From: Algoriphagus sp. | GTDB lineage: Bacteria > Bacteroidota > Bacteroidia > Cytophagales > Cyclobacteriaceae | Length of the DNA stretch: 64,000 nt | Direction: 5' to 3' | NCBI GenBank assembly: GCA_030729785.1 | Contig: JANQWS010000023.1 | Location: 1 to 64,000 of the forward strand | Shown here: positions 7,316 through 16,081 of the stretch, one piece after another | Layout of the letters: each line of letters begins with the position of its first letter | Numbering within the stretch: the stretch's first letter is position 1 | Notes under the pieces: generated by a model | What the model saw: only the letters and a program-made list of their open reading frames with translations | What the model was told of the DNA's origin: nothing | Databases searched by the model: none | Program-made: the position numbers and the translations under genes

Positions 7316-8131
7316 ATGGACATTAAATCTACTATCGAACTTGCTTGGGAAAATCGTGAATTGCTAAAGGATACAGCTACTCAAGAAGCTATTCGACGTG
7401 TTATTGCTGATTTGGATACTGGTAATTTACGAGTAGCCACACCAAATGATGGAGGGGACTGGATTGTAAACGATTGGATTAAAAAAGCAGTAATTCTTTA
7501 CTTTCCCATCCAAAAAATGCAGACCATTGAAGTGGGACCTTTTGAATTTCACGACAAGATGGCCCTGAAAACGAACTATGCTGCTCAAGGAGTGCGTGTT
7601 GTGCCACATGCGGTGGCTCGATACGGTGCTTTTTTGGCCTCAGGAGTGGTGATGATGCCCAGTTACGTAAATATAGGGGCATACGTAGATTCAGGCACTA
7701 TGGTAGATACTTGGGCTACGGTTGGCTCCTGTGCCCAGATTGGGAAAAACGTCCACTTAAGTGGTGGTGTTGGGATTGGAGGAGTACTTGAACCAGTGCA
7801 AGCTGCGCCCGTAATCGTAGAGGACGGTGCATTTATAGGCAGTCGCGTAATTGTAGTAGAGGGAGTCCGAATAGGTAAGGAAGCGGTCATAGGAGCAGGT
7901 GTAACCTTAACTGCCAGTTCAAAAATCATTGATGTAACAGGTTCAAGCCCGGTGGAATACAAAGGGTACGTTCCTCCTCGTTCTGTAGTAATTCCCGGTA
8001 CAATTCCGAAGCAATTCCCTTCTGGCACATATCAAGTACCCTGTGCTTTGATTATTGGACAAAGAAAAGCATCTACAGACCTAAAAACTTCACTTAACGA
8101 TGCGCTACGGGAGAATAATGTAGCTGTGTAA
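7316..8131 (+). CDS. dapD: 2,3,4,5-tetrahydropyridine-2,6-dicarboxylate N-succinyltransferase
   Basis: DapD transfers succinyl from succinyl-CoA to tetrahydrodipicolinate in the succinylase branch of lysine/meso-diaminopimelate synthesis. The 271-residue product has the N-terminal helical domain (IELAWENRELL) followed by a left-handed beta helix of hexapeptide repeats (GAYVDSGTMVDTWATVGSCAQIG), the trimeric acyltransferase fold. The ATG at 7316 begins MDIKSTIELAW and matches the usual family N-terminus; a GTG at 7289 would add nine residues and is less likely. A TPR lipoprotein gene starts 6 bp downstream, probably co-transcribed. Confidence 0.95.
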   Translation: MDIKSTIELAWENRELLKDTATQEAIRRVIADLDTGNLRVATPNDGGDWIVNDWIKKAVILYFPIQKMQTIEVGPFEFHDKMALKTNYAAQGVRVVPHAVARYGAFLASGVVMMPSYVNIGAYVDSGTMVDTWATVGSCAQIGKNVHLSGGVGIGGVLEPVQAAPVIVEDGAFIGSRVIVVEGVRIGKEAVIGAGVTLTASSKIIDVTGSSPVEYKGYVPPRSVVIPGTIPKQFPSGTYQVPCALIIGQRKASTDLKTSLNDALRENNVAV

Positions 8132-8137
8132 GTTAAG

Positions 8138-8746
8138 ATGAGACTAGTGGTAATAAAATATTTTACAGGAGTACTTGTAAGTTTGATTTTGGTTGGATGC
8201 ACTTCACGTTCAGAAGTGAATACGGGAGATAGTGAATTCAAAAACGGCAATTTTAAAAGTGCTGTTGCTGGATATTCGGAAAGCCTAAAAACTAGACCAA
8301 ATGACTTTGATCTCTATTATGGAAGAGGTAGGTCGTATCAAGAAATGGGGAAAATGGTTGAAGCTCAAGCGGATTTTGAAAGAGCTTTGGCAATTGAGCC
8401 TTCTAATTTTCAAGCTTTATTGGGTATGTCAAATCTCCAGCTTGAGCGAAAGAATTATGCTAGTGCATTGCTTTATGCGACCAAAGCAGAAGAAATTCCG
8501 GGAGCTCCAGCCTTGGCTTCTTTGTTAAAAGGGAGAGCGCTGCATCAAATCGGATTACCTGAAGACGCCTTAAAAGCCTATGGAACTGCAATTCAGTTAG
8601 ACAAAAACTTTGGACAAGCCTATTTCAACAGGGCCTTACTTAAAATTGCTTTAAAAAGGAACAAGCTTGCCTGTGAAGATTTTAAGTTGGCAATGGTCTT
8701 GGAATATCCTGGAGCAGAGGAGTCTTACCAAAAGTATTGTAAGTAA
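8138..8746 (+). CDS. TPR-repeat lipoprotein
   Basis: A 202-residue protein with a signal peptide ending in a lipobox (SLILVGC), then about four tetratricopeptide repeats (FKNGNFKSAVAGYSESL, GKMVEAQADFERALAIEP, GLPEDALKAYGTAIQLD). It is predicted to be envelope-anchored and to mediate protein contacts. It follows dapD by 6 bp, but no functional link to lysine synthesis is evident. No enzyme motif is present and the specific role is unknown. Confidence 0.85.
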   Translation: MRLVVIKYFTGVLVSLILVGCTSRSEVNTGDSEFKNGNFKSAVAGYSESLKTRPNDFDLYYGRGRSYQEMGKMVEAQADFERALAIEPSNFQALLGMSNLQLERKNYASALLYATKAEEIPGAPALASLLKGRALHQIGLPEDALKAYGTAIQLDKNFGQAYFNRALLKIALKRNKLACEDFKLAMVLEYPGAEESYQKYCK

Positions 8747-8808
8747 GATTTCTGATTATTCCGATTTTCAATTTTTGTTTTTGTCCACTAACGAAGGAAA
8801 AAATTCTA

Positions 8809-9504
8809 TCAATGCTGATGTATTTCCTCGGAATGAGTACATAAGTGGTCAGAAGGGCTTTTTCCTGATCCTAGGCAGGTTTTGCAACTACTAATTTCTT
8901 TTCCAGTGCCTTCACAATCAGGACACGATAGGCGTCCTTTACCTCCACATCGTTCGCATTCGAAAAAATCGACGATATTAAACACATTTACTTTTTTAAT
9001 CATTCCTGTGGCTCCGCAGCGACTGCAGCCTACCACCGTTTTGGCCTTGCAATAGGAGCAAGCCTGTTCAAGCTGTTTTTTCCCTAGACAAGTAGTACAA
9101 TTCTCCAAGCGATAGCCTCGTCGATCACATTGTTCACAAGCTTGAATTTGTGCGAGTGGAACCTTCAGTTTTTCCTTCAGACGAGTTGCTGATTCGTAGT
9201 TTTGACCCGTGAATCCTGTCAAATCTAGGTACTTATTGACAAAGTTTTGACTGTTATCGTATTGTCCAAGTTGAAATAGAGTTTCGGAAAAAAAATAGGG
9301 CATCTCCTCGGGAAGGGGAAGTCCTGAATCAATCAGGTTTCGAAAGATAGAATTGGCTGTTTGGTAGTCGCTTCGCTCCATGGCAGCCAAGGCACCTTTC
9401 ATCCAGCGGTCTGTTTGGCCAAGATTTACCTGTGCAGTTGTAGTTGCTACAAAATAAATTTGGAGACAAAAAAGTAAATAAAAGATTCGGGCTGTAGTTT
9501 TCAA
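8809..9504 (-). CDS. Exported protein with DnaJ-type cysteine-rich zinc-finger tail
   Basis: A 231-residue protein. An N-terminal signal peptide (ending ATTTAQ) is followed by a helical, TPR-like region (residues about 30-110), then about 100 residues with repeated CxxC pairs: CEQC, CTTC, CSYC, CSRCGATG, CERCGGKG, CPDCEGTG, CKTCLGSG. The CxxCxGxG units match the zinc-finger region of DnaJ, but there is no J domain (no HPD). In DnaJ this region binds unfolded protein and has thiol activity; an envelope role here is an inference. It is convergent with the TPR lipoprotein gene and transcribed alone. Confidence 0.8.
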   Translation of the reverse strand: MKTTARIFYLLFCLQIYFVATTTAQVNLGQTDRWMKGALAAMERSDYQTANSIFRNLIDSGLPLPEEMPYFFSETLFQLGQYDNSQNFVNKYLDLTGFTGQNYESATRLKEKLKVPLAQIQACEQCDRRGYRLENCTTCLGKKQLEQACSYCKAKTVVGCSRCGATGMIKKVNVFNIVDFFECERCGGKGRLSCPDCEGTGKEISSCKTCLGSGKSPSDHLCTHSEEIHQH

Positions 9505-9699
9505 TTCATTCTAATTTTAAGCAAGTAAGTAACTGAAAATCGTTCATTCAAGAAAAAAAAGAGACTTCTGGAAAATAAATCTTCATTTTCGGTTTTATCT
9601 GGATAAAAAAGAGCTCCTAATTCAATAAAAAATAGGAGAAATCCCTTTTGCTTCAGTGAAAAGATGTTGATTTTTGAACTTTAACAAATTCTTTTCTAC

Positions 9700-10923
9700 G
9701 TGATTATTGCTGTAATTGGAGGAGGAGCTGCAGGATTTTTTGCAGCCATCCATGCTAGTGGGCCTGGAATACAGGTAGTCCTTTTTGAAAAATCCCCCAA
9801 ATTACTCTCCAAAGTAAAAATTTCTGGTGGGGGTCGTTGCAATGTGACACATAGATCCATGGAGATTTCGAAATTGATTAAGAATTACCCTAGAGGTGAA
9901 AAATTCTTGAAAAAAGCCTTTTCACACTTTTCAATCTCCGACACATTCGCTTGGTTTGAATCTAGGGGAGTGCCGTTGAAAATTGAAGACGATGGACGTG
10001 TTTTTCCCCAATCCAATACCTCCCAAACTATTGTTACTTGCTTGGAAGAAGAAGCCAAAATGATGGGTGTTCAAATTAAGCTTTCTAATGGGATCAAATC
10101 CATTCTTACCAAAGATCAAGGTTATATCCTGCTTACAGACAAGGAGGAAGTTTCCGTTTCAAAAATCATCGTTGCTTCTGGCGGACATCCTAATTTAGGA
10201 GCATATGAATACCTTAATCAATTGAATCATAAGCTAATAAAACCAATACCTTCTCTTTTTACTTTTAATACACCCCAAGAACCCATTCGTGAATTGATGG
10301 GCGTATCCATGCCGGATGCAGTGGTAAAGCTGGAAGGCACCAAACTCAGTTACCGAGGGCCAATCTTACTAACGCACTGGGGTATCAGTGGGCCTGCAGT
10401 ACTCAAACTCTCGGCTTTTGGTGCGGATTGGCTTTACGAGCAGCAGTATAAAGCTCGGGCAATTATTCAATGGAATGCAGACTTGTCTGAACAAGCCTAC
10501 GCAGATCAGCTTAGCAACTATGCACAACATCATCCCAATAGGAAGGTGCATTCCCATCCACTTTTTGGAATACCTGCACGCCTTTGGGAGCATTTCTGCA
10601 GCCAATCCGAAATTAATGAGGCACAACTATTTGGTCAACTTCCAAAAAGACTGCACAATAAGTTGGTGCAGTGCTTATTTTGCTATCCAGTAGCTATGCA
10701 GGGCAAGACTACTTTCAAAGAGGAATTTGTTACAGCTGGAGGGATATCTTTGGATGAGATTCATCCAGAAACGATGGAAAGCAAACTGTATTCGGGGATC
10801 TATTTTGCTGGTGAAGTACTCAATCTGGATGGGATTACAGGAGGTTTTAATTTTCAGGCAGCATGGACAACGGGTTACCTTGCTGGTCGATCTGCACGCT
10901 TGAATTCTAATTCAGTTGGGTAG
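9700..10923 (+). CDS. HI0933/BaiN-family NAD(P)/FAD-dependent oxidoreductase
   Basis: A 407-residue flavoprotein with an N-terminal dinucleotide-binding motif (VIGGGAAGFFAA), the family signature SGGGRCNVTH, and the C-terminal FAD motif in GEVLNLDGITGGFNFQ. Members are widespread, mostly uncharacterised flavin oxidoreductases; some act on bile acids. The start is GTG at 9700, since it places the nucleotide-binding strand at the very N-terminus and no in-frame ATG precedes it. It stands alone, followed by a likely terminator. The substrate is unknown. Confidence 0.9.
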   Translation: MIIAVIGGGAAGFFAAIHASGPGIQVVLFEKSPKLLSKVKISGGGRCNVTHRSMEISKLIKNYPRGEKFLKKAFSHFSISDTFAWFESRGVPLKIEDDGRVFPQSNTSQTIVTCLEEEAKMMGVQIKLSNGIKSILTKDQGYILLTDKEEVSVSKIIVASGGHPNLGAYEYLNQLNHKLIKPIPSLFTFNTPQEPIRELMGVSMPDAVVKLEGTKLSYRGPILLTHWGISGPAVLKLSAFGADWLYEQQYKARAIIQWNADLSEQAYADQLSNYAQHHPNRKVHSHPLFGIPARLWEHFCSQSEINEAQLFGQLPKRLHNKLVQCLFCYPVAMQGKTTFKEEFVTAGGISLDEIHPETMESKLYSGIYFAGEVLNLDGITGGFNFQAAWTTGYLAGRSARLNSNSVG

Positions 10924-10958
10924 ATAAATCGCTAGGTTGAGGGAAAAGGACAAAAAAA

Positions 10959-10984
10959 AAGACAATACATATTGCCTTCTTTTT
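10959..10984 (+). terminator. Terminator after the flavoprotein gene
   Basis: AAGACAATA and TATTGCCTT form a stem with one mismatch and a very short loop, followed by CTTTTT (10979-10984). It lies 36 bp past the stop of the flavoprotein gene. The stem is AT-rich, so strength is uncertain. Confidence 0.45.
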
Positions 10985-11110
10985 CAAATTTAATCCCCTT
11001 TAACTCTGTAAAATCCTACGAGTACATTAATTAGTTGAAATTTAGTAGTTTATCACTTCTTTAAGGTTAACTAAAAATGAAGTTGAGTTGAAGTTTTTAC
11101 ACCGTTTTCC

Positions 11111-12082
11111 ATGCCAATTCTTTCTTCTTCTTACAGCCAAGTCCCACTACTTTACCTGAATGGTCACTTTGAAACGATCATTCCTAGTATTTGGAGAAGA
11201 ATAGAAGGGGTCACTTACCTACGGGAAAAAATAAAAACTCCAGATGAAGATTTTTTAAATCTGGACTGGTCTCGAGTGGGATCAGATCGACTTTTACTTG
11301 TTTCTCATGGCCTGGAAGGGGATTCTCAACGCCATTATGTCCGTGCTTTGGTCAAATTATTTAATCAGCAGGGATTTGATGTGTTGGCATGGAATAATCG
11401 GTCCTGTGGGGGCGAACTCAACTTACAACCTGTTTTGTATCACCATGGTTCTAGTCAGGATTTGGATACGGTGATTCAGCATGTGATTTCTACAAATCAG
11501 TATGAGGAACTTTATTTGGCAGGAATCAGTATGGGAGGGGCACAAACACTTAATTACTTGGGTAAAAAAGGAAAAGAGGTCCCTTCTATATTAAAAAAAG
11601 CAGCAATATACTCTACTCCAGTACACTTGCCCTCCAGTGCAGCTACACTTCGTAGGCCAGCAAATCAATTTTACAAACAAAAATTTTTGGGGAAATTGAA
11701 AAAGAAAATGGAGGCCAAAGGAAAACAATATCCAGGATTGCTTGACTTGGAGCGTCTGCCAAAAGTCCGAGACTTTGATGAATTTGATACCCAGTATACG
11801 GCCAAACTTCATGGATTTGTAAATGCTACTGACTTTTACGAGCAGGCGAGCCCTCATACTCGCTTGAGAGACATCCAAATACCCACTTTGATTTTAAATG
11901 CTGCCAATGACCCCTTATTAGGACCGGAATGCTACCCCAAAGAAATTGCAAAAGGCAGCTCGGTAATATTCTTGGAAATACCGAATCGAGGGGGACACAC
12001 CGGTTTTACGATTCCGGGCTCAGAATTTAACTATGCTGAGTATCGCCTTCTTGAGTTTTTAACACAAGATTTGCGGACTTAA
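11111..12082 (+). CDS. YheT-family alpha/beta hydrolase
   Basis: A 323-residue hydrolase. The oxyanion-hole region LVSHGLEGDSQRHYV is followed by the nucleophile elbow GISMGGAQ (catalytic Ser), an acid in NAANDPLLGPE and the catalytic His in NRGGHTGF. This arrangement is typical of the YheT/ABHD1-3 group, often called esterases. No signal peptide, so cytoplasmic. It ends 30 bp from the convergent lhgO gene. The physiological ester or amide substrate is not known. Confidence 0.88.
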   Translation: MPILSSSYSQVPLLYLNGHFETIIPSIWRRIEGVTYLREKIKTPDEDFLNLDWSRVGSDRLLLVSHGLEGDSQRHYVRALVKLFNQQGFDVLAWNNRSCGGELNLQPVLYHHGSSQDLDTVIQHVISTNQYEELYLAGISMGGAQTLNYLGKKGKEVPSILKKAAIYSTPVHLPSSAATLRRPANQFYKQKFLGKLKKKMEAKGKQYPGLLDLERLPKVRDFDEFDTQYTAKLHGFVNATDFYEQASPHTRLRDIQIPTLILNAANDPLLGPECYPKEIAKGSSVIFLEIPNRGGHTGFTIPGSEFNYAEYRLLEFLTQDLRT

Positions 12083-12112
12083 TTCAAGGATAGCTGGTCT
12101 TGGAATGCTGGT

Positions 12113-13312
12113 TTAGAATCGCTTGAGGACCATTTCAGCTACCGTACCTCCAATAGAGAGGGAACTGGTAGCAGCAGGGGAGGGTGCGTTGAGCACATTG
12201 ATGGCATAAGCAGATTCGCGAATAGCAAAGTCATCCAAAAGGCCTCCAGTACGGTCACAAGCTTGAGCCCGAACACCTGCTCCGCCTTCCACGAGGTCAG
12301 ACTCTTGGATTTCAGGGATCAGTTCTTGGAGAGCCTTAGTAAATGCGGATTTGGAAAAGGAACGATACAATTCGCCCAAACCAGTTTTCCAATACTTGGC
12401 AGCTACTTTTTGGAAGCCTGGCCAACCTAAGGTTTCAGCCAATTCGGCAAAATTCACATCAGTTTTCTTGTATCCTTCTCTTCTAAATGCCAATACAGCA
12501 TTAGGGCCAGCTTCCACGCCTCCTTTTTTCATTCGAGTAAAGTGTACGCCTAGGAAAGGGAAGTTGGGATCAGGAACAGGGTAAATCAAGTTTTTGACTA
12601 GGTATTCTCGCTCCTTTTTGAGTTTGAAGTATTCCCCTCTAAAAGGAATGATTTTTACATCGTTGATGGAGCCATCATTCATTCGGGCTACCTTATCTGA
12701 GTAGAGTCCAGAACAATTTACCACCAACTTTGCTTGGAACGTACCTTTGGATGTTTCAATGTAGTTAAGTGAATCCTTTTGATTGATTTTCAATACTTTA
12801 TGATCTAAAAAAATCGCACCACCTTGCTGCATAATTTTACGTCCATAGGCAAGAGCCACTTGAAGGTAATCCACGATTCCAGTTTGAGGAACATGTATTG
12901 CACCCACACCGACGCAGTGAGGCTCGTATTCTTTTAGTTCCCCAAGGCTTATTTGGCGAGTTCCGGTCAACCCATTTTCCAAACCTCTTTCTAATAGCAT
13001 GGTTAGGAGCGGCTTCTGGGACTCACGTGTGGCTACGACGACCTTCCCCGTGATTTCGTAAGGAATTTTTTCTTCCTTGCAGAAATTAACTAGCTCATGG
13101 TAGCCATTGATGCAATTTATTGCTTTCAAGGACCCAGGTTTATAATACAAGCCGGAGTGAATGACCCCAGAATTATTGGCCGTCTGATGCTTGGCCAATT
13201 GGCTTTCTTTCTCCAGTACCGCGATTTTTAAATCAGGACGCGTACGTATCAACTTGTACCCTGTGGCTAATCCAACGATACCACCTCCCACTATAACTAC
13301 ATCGTATACCAT
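12113..13312 (-). CDS. lhgO: L-2-hydroxyglutarate oxidase
   Basis: A 399-residue FAD-dependent oxidase of the DAO fold that converts L-2-hydroxyglutarate to 2-oxoglutarate. The N-terminal GGGIVGLATG binds FAD, the conserved NNSGVIHSGLYY follows, and the C-terminal GAGVRAQ and SPAATSSLSIG segments match the LhgO/YgaF family. No signal sequence. A consensus -7 box lies just upstream, so it has its own promoter. A general glycerol-3-phosphate/D-amino-acid oxidase relative is a less likely alternative. Confidence 0.92.
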   Translation of the reverse strand: MVYDVVIVGGGIVGLATGYKLIRTRPDLKIAVLEKESQLAKHQTANNSGVIHSGLYYKPGSLKAINCINGYHELVNFCKEEKIPYEITGKVVVATRESQKPLLTMLLERGLENGLTGTRQISLGELKEYEPHCVGVGAIHVPQTGIVDYLQVALAYGRKIMQQGGAIFLDHKVLKINQKDSLNYIETSKGTFQAKLVVNCSGLYSDKVARMNDGSINDVKIIPFRGEYFKLKKEREYLVKNLIYPVPDPNFPFLGVHFTRMKKGGVEAGPNAVLAFRREGYKKTDVNFAELAETLGWPGFQKVAAKYWKTGLGELYRSFSKSAFTKALQELIPEIQESDLVEGGAGVRAQACDRTGGLLDDFAIRESAYAINVLNAPSPAATSSLSIGGTVAEMVLKRF

Positions 13313-13330
13313 CTTTTAAAATTTAAAAAA

Positions 13331-13338
13331 CAAATATA
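13331..13338 (-). promoter_or_regulatory. -7 promoter element of lhgO
   Basis: TATATTTG on the minus strand matches TAnnTTTG exactly and ends 18 bp before the lhgO ATG. No convincing TTTG -33 element was found at the expected spacing. Confidence 0.45.
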
Positions 13339-13458
13339 GGAACGAAGTATACAATTTTATGGAACAGAATTTTTTTTAGGGAATTCAGAAATGCTTTCTC
13401 AAAAAGGATTTGATCCTACTTGTTTGTGGAGAAAGGGTAGGTGCTTAAAAATATCTCC

Positions 13459-13466
13459 TAACTTTG
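13459..13466 (+). promoter_or_regulatory. -7 promoter element of the DUF5686 gene
   Basis: TAACTTTG matches TAnnTTTG and ends 8 bp before the ATG at 13475, implying a very short leader. This supports starting the protein at 13475 or 13499 rather than at the far-upstream in-frame ATG at 13391. Confidence 0.5.
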
Positions 13467-13474
13467 CAGCCTCA

Positions 13475-15976
13475 ATGGAACGATCTGCTTTCCGACTTAT
13501 GCTTCGATTTTTATTTGTAGGGTTTTTCTTTCTTTGGACATCGGTTTCTTATGGTCAATATATCCTCAGAGGAAAGGTGACGGATGCAGAAACGGGGGAT
13601 CCAATTGCATTTGCCAATGTTTTTTTAGAGGGAAAAACTTCAGGAACCACTACAGATTTTGAAGGCAATTATTTATTAAGTGCGAGTTCAATAGGAGATA
13701 CCCTCCGTGTGAGTTACTTGGGGTATACCACGCAGTCCAAGGCTTTATCCAAAACTTCGGAGCAAACGCTTAATTTTCAACTCTGGCCAGAGGCCTTTGA
13801 ATTAGGAACTTTTGTATTTGAAGCAGGAGAAAATCCAGCTTTTGAAGTGATTCGGCAGGCAGTTTCTAAACGAGAAACCTACGACAAACGCAAACTACAG
13901 GCTTACCAAACGAAAAACTACACAAAAATCGAGATTGACATCGATAACCTTTCGGAATCCTTTAACCAACGAAAATCTGTCAGATCGGTGACGGCAGTAT
14001 TGGATAGTATTCGAGAATTAAGGAATGAAGAGGGACAAAAGATTTTACCAGTGTTTTTTTCAGAAACTGTTTCTACCTTTTATTACCGCAATAATCCTGA
14101 ATTGCGGAAAGAAGTAATCGAAAAGACTAAGGTCACCGGGGTAGGGATTACCGATGGATCCACGACCTCTCAAATCACGGGATCGGTATTTCAGGAATAC
14201 AATTTTTACAAAAACTGGTTACAAATCCTAAACAAGGACTTTATTTCACCCATTTCAGATGGATGGAAAACCTATTACGACTACGATTTGCTAGAAGATG
14301 TCTTGGTGGGACAGGATAGTTGCTACAAACTTCAGGTGTATCCTCGTCGGGAGCAAGATCTTGCTTTCACAGGTACGATTTGGATCAAGAAAGACGATTA
14401 TTCACTCAAACAAGTTGATTTGACTATTCCCAAAGCAGCTAATTTGAACTTTGTGGATCGAATCAAAATCCAGCAAGAACTTTTGCCCACAGCTGCAGGA
14501 GCATTAATGCCTTCCAAAACCCGTGTATTGGTTAAAATAGCCCAAATCACGAATAATTCTGCTGGCCTTTTGGCCAAGTTTTATACGGCCACTGATAGCA
14601 TTGTGGTGAACCAGCCCTTGGAAATGGCATTTTTTGACCAGGCAGTGGTCTTGAAACCAGATTTTAATCAAGTCTCAGCGGATTATTGGAAAAACAGGCG
14701 ACCTGACCCTTTGAGTGAAGAGGAATTGGCTGTTTTGCAAATGGTGGATACTCTGAAAAAAATTCCAATCATTCGCTTCTATTCAGAGTCTCTTAAATTT
14801 TTTGCCACAGGTTACCTACCGGTAAAAAAATTGGATTTGGGTCCTTGGACCGAGTTTGGAAATTACAACAATGTAGAGGGTTTGCGTCTTGGATTTGGAT
14901 TGCGTACCAATTATAGCTTTTCCAATCGCTTTTTGGTAGAAGGATATGGTGCTTATGGTACTTTGGATGAGCGCTGGAAATATAAAATTGGTTCCACCTG
15001 GATTTTGTCTCGGAGGCATTGGACCACGCTGGGTGTTCGGGTAGGGCGAGAGTTGGATCAAGTAGGTTTGGAGATGGAAAACTTGGAGGGCAATTCCATT
15101 TTTTTGGCTGCAAGTAGGTTTGGCACACTTCGTAGACCCTTTGTATCCACCAATCAGCGGGTTACATTCCAGCGAGAATTCTTCAAAGGATTCTTGTTTA
15201 CTTCAAGTTTGAACAAGAGTCAATTTGAACCACTTTTTGATTTTTATTTCTACGAAGAGGGATCTAAGGCCTTGCGAACCAGTTTCCAAGCCACAGAAAT
15301 CCGAGCAAGTATTCGTTATGGTCGAGATGAAATTATCTTAATTAATGACAATAGTCGGGCCTCCCTTGGATCAATCAAATGGCCGATTGTAGCATTAAAT
15401 TACACCAAAGGCCTTCCTAGCTTTGGATCCTCTTTGGATTACACCAAACTCAATTTCTATGTCTATCACCGGATCAATTTGGGGTTATTGGGAGTGGGGC
15501 GCTATGAAATAGATGCAGGAAAAATTTGGGGAGAGGTACCATACCCCATCTTAGAGAACCATTTGGGAAATCAAACCTTATTTTATACGACAGCAGCCTT
15601 CAATACGATGAATTTTAACGAGTTCGCCTCTGATAGATTTGTGAGTCTTCGCTACCGCCAATCGTTTGAAGGATTTTTATTCAATTCCATCCCTTTGATA
15701 AAGAAATTAAAGTGGCGGATGGTGGGTAATGCAAACGTACTGATGGGATCGGTTCGGGATCAAAATATTCTAAATACCCCACAAATGGGACCAGATGGAA
15801 GGGAATTGGAATCCTTTGGCCGTTTAGATCCTCAGGTTCCTTACGTGGAGTTGGGCTATGGTATTGAAAATATATTTCGGTTTTTCCGGGTGGATTTTTT
15901 TCATCGCATGACCTATTTGGATCGAACAGATGCTAGGCCTTTTCATGTCAAAGTCAGTGCCCAGGTGATTTTGTAA
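13475..15976 (+). CDS. DUF5686 outer-membrane protein with carboxypeptidase-like regulatory domain
   Basis: An 833-residue exported protein. The signal peptide (ending SVSYGQ) is followed by a carboxypeptidase-D regulatory-like beta-sandwich (LRGKVTDAETGDPIAFANVF, with GTTTDFEGNYLL), a central DUF5686 region, and a long beta-rich C-terminal part consistent with an outer-membrane barrel. The domain pair is characteristic of Bacteroidota, where such proteins are common but poorly understood. The start at 13475 (MERSAFRL) fits the -7 box; MLRF at 13499 is an alternative. It is monocistronic; no SusD partner, TonB plug or PorSS tail was seen. Confidence 0.88.
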   Translation: MERSAFRLMLRFLFVGFFFLWTSVSYGQYILRGKVTDAETGDPIAFANVFLEGKTSGTTTDFEGNYLLSASSIGDTLRVSYLGYTTQSKALSKTSEQTLNFQLWPEAFELGTFVFEAGENPAFEVIRQAVSKRETYDKRKLQAYQTKNYTKIEIDIDNLSESFNQRKSVRSVTAVLDSIRELRNEEGQKILPVFFSETVSTFYYRNNPELRKEVIEKTKVTGVGITDGSTTSQITGSVFQEYNFYKNWLQILNKDFISPISDGWKTYYDYDLLEDVLVGQDSCYKLQVYPRREQDLAFTGTIWIKKDDYSLKQVDLTIPKAANLNFVDRIKIQQELLPTAAGALMPSKTRVLVKIAQITNNSAGLLAKFYTATDSIVVNQPLEMAFFDQAVVLKPDFNQVSADYWKNRRPDPLSEEELAVLQMVDTLKKIPIIRFYSESLKFFATGYLPVKKLDLGPWTEFGNYNNVEGLRLGFGLRTNYSFSNRFLVEGYGAYGTLDERWKYKIGSTWILSRRHWTTLGVRVGRELDQVGLEMENLEGNSIFLAASRFGTLRRPFVSTNQRVTFQREFFKGFLFTSSLNKSQFEPLFDFYFYEEGSKALRTSFQATEIRASIRYGRDEIILINDNSRASLGSIKWPIVALNYTKGLPSFGSSLDYTKLNFYVYHRINLGLLGVGRYEIDAGKIWGEVPYPILENHLGNQTLFYTTAAFNTMNFNEFASDRFVSLRYRQSFEGFLFNSIPLIKKLKWRMVGNANVLMGSVRDQNILNTPQMGPDGRELESFGRLDPQVPYVELGYGIENIFRFFRVDFFHRMTYLDRTDARPFHVKVSAQVIL

Positions 15977-16081
15977 GCTTATTTTCTCCTTTCCTCTTTA
16001 AAATTTTCCATAGGGAATCCCTTTTGTGCATATTTGCACCTGCATTCACAGCCTGTTTGTATAGGCAGTAAAAAATATAAA

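Noticed and set aside
9614..9650. CTCCTA/TAGGAG hairpin with T-rich flank on the minus strand
   Set aside because: The 6-bp stem has a 13-nt loop and no leftward gene ends there; too weak to call a terminator.
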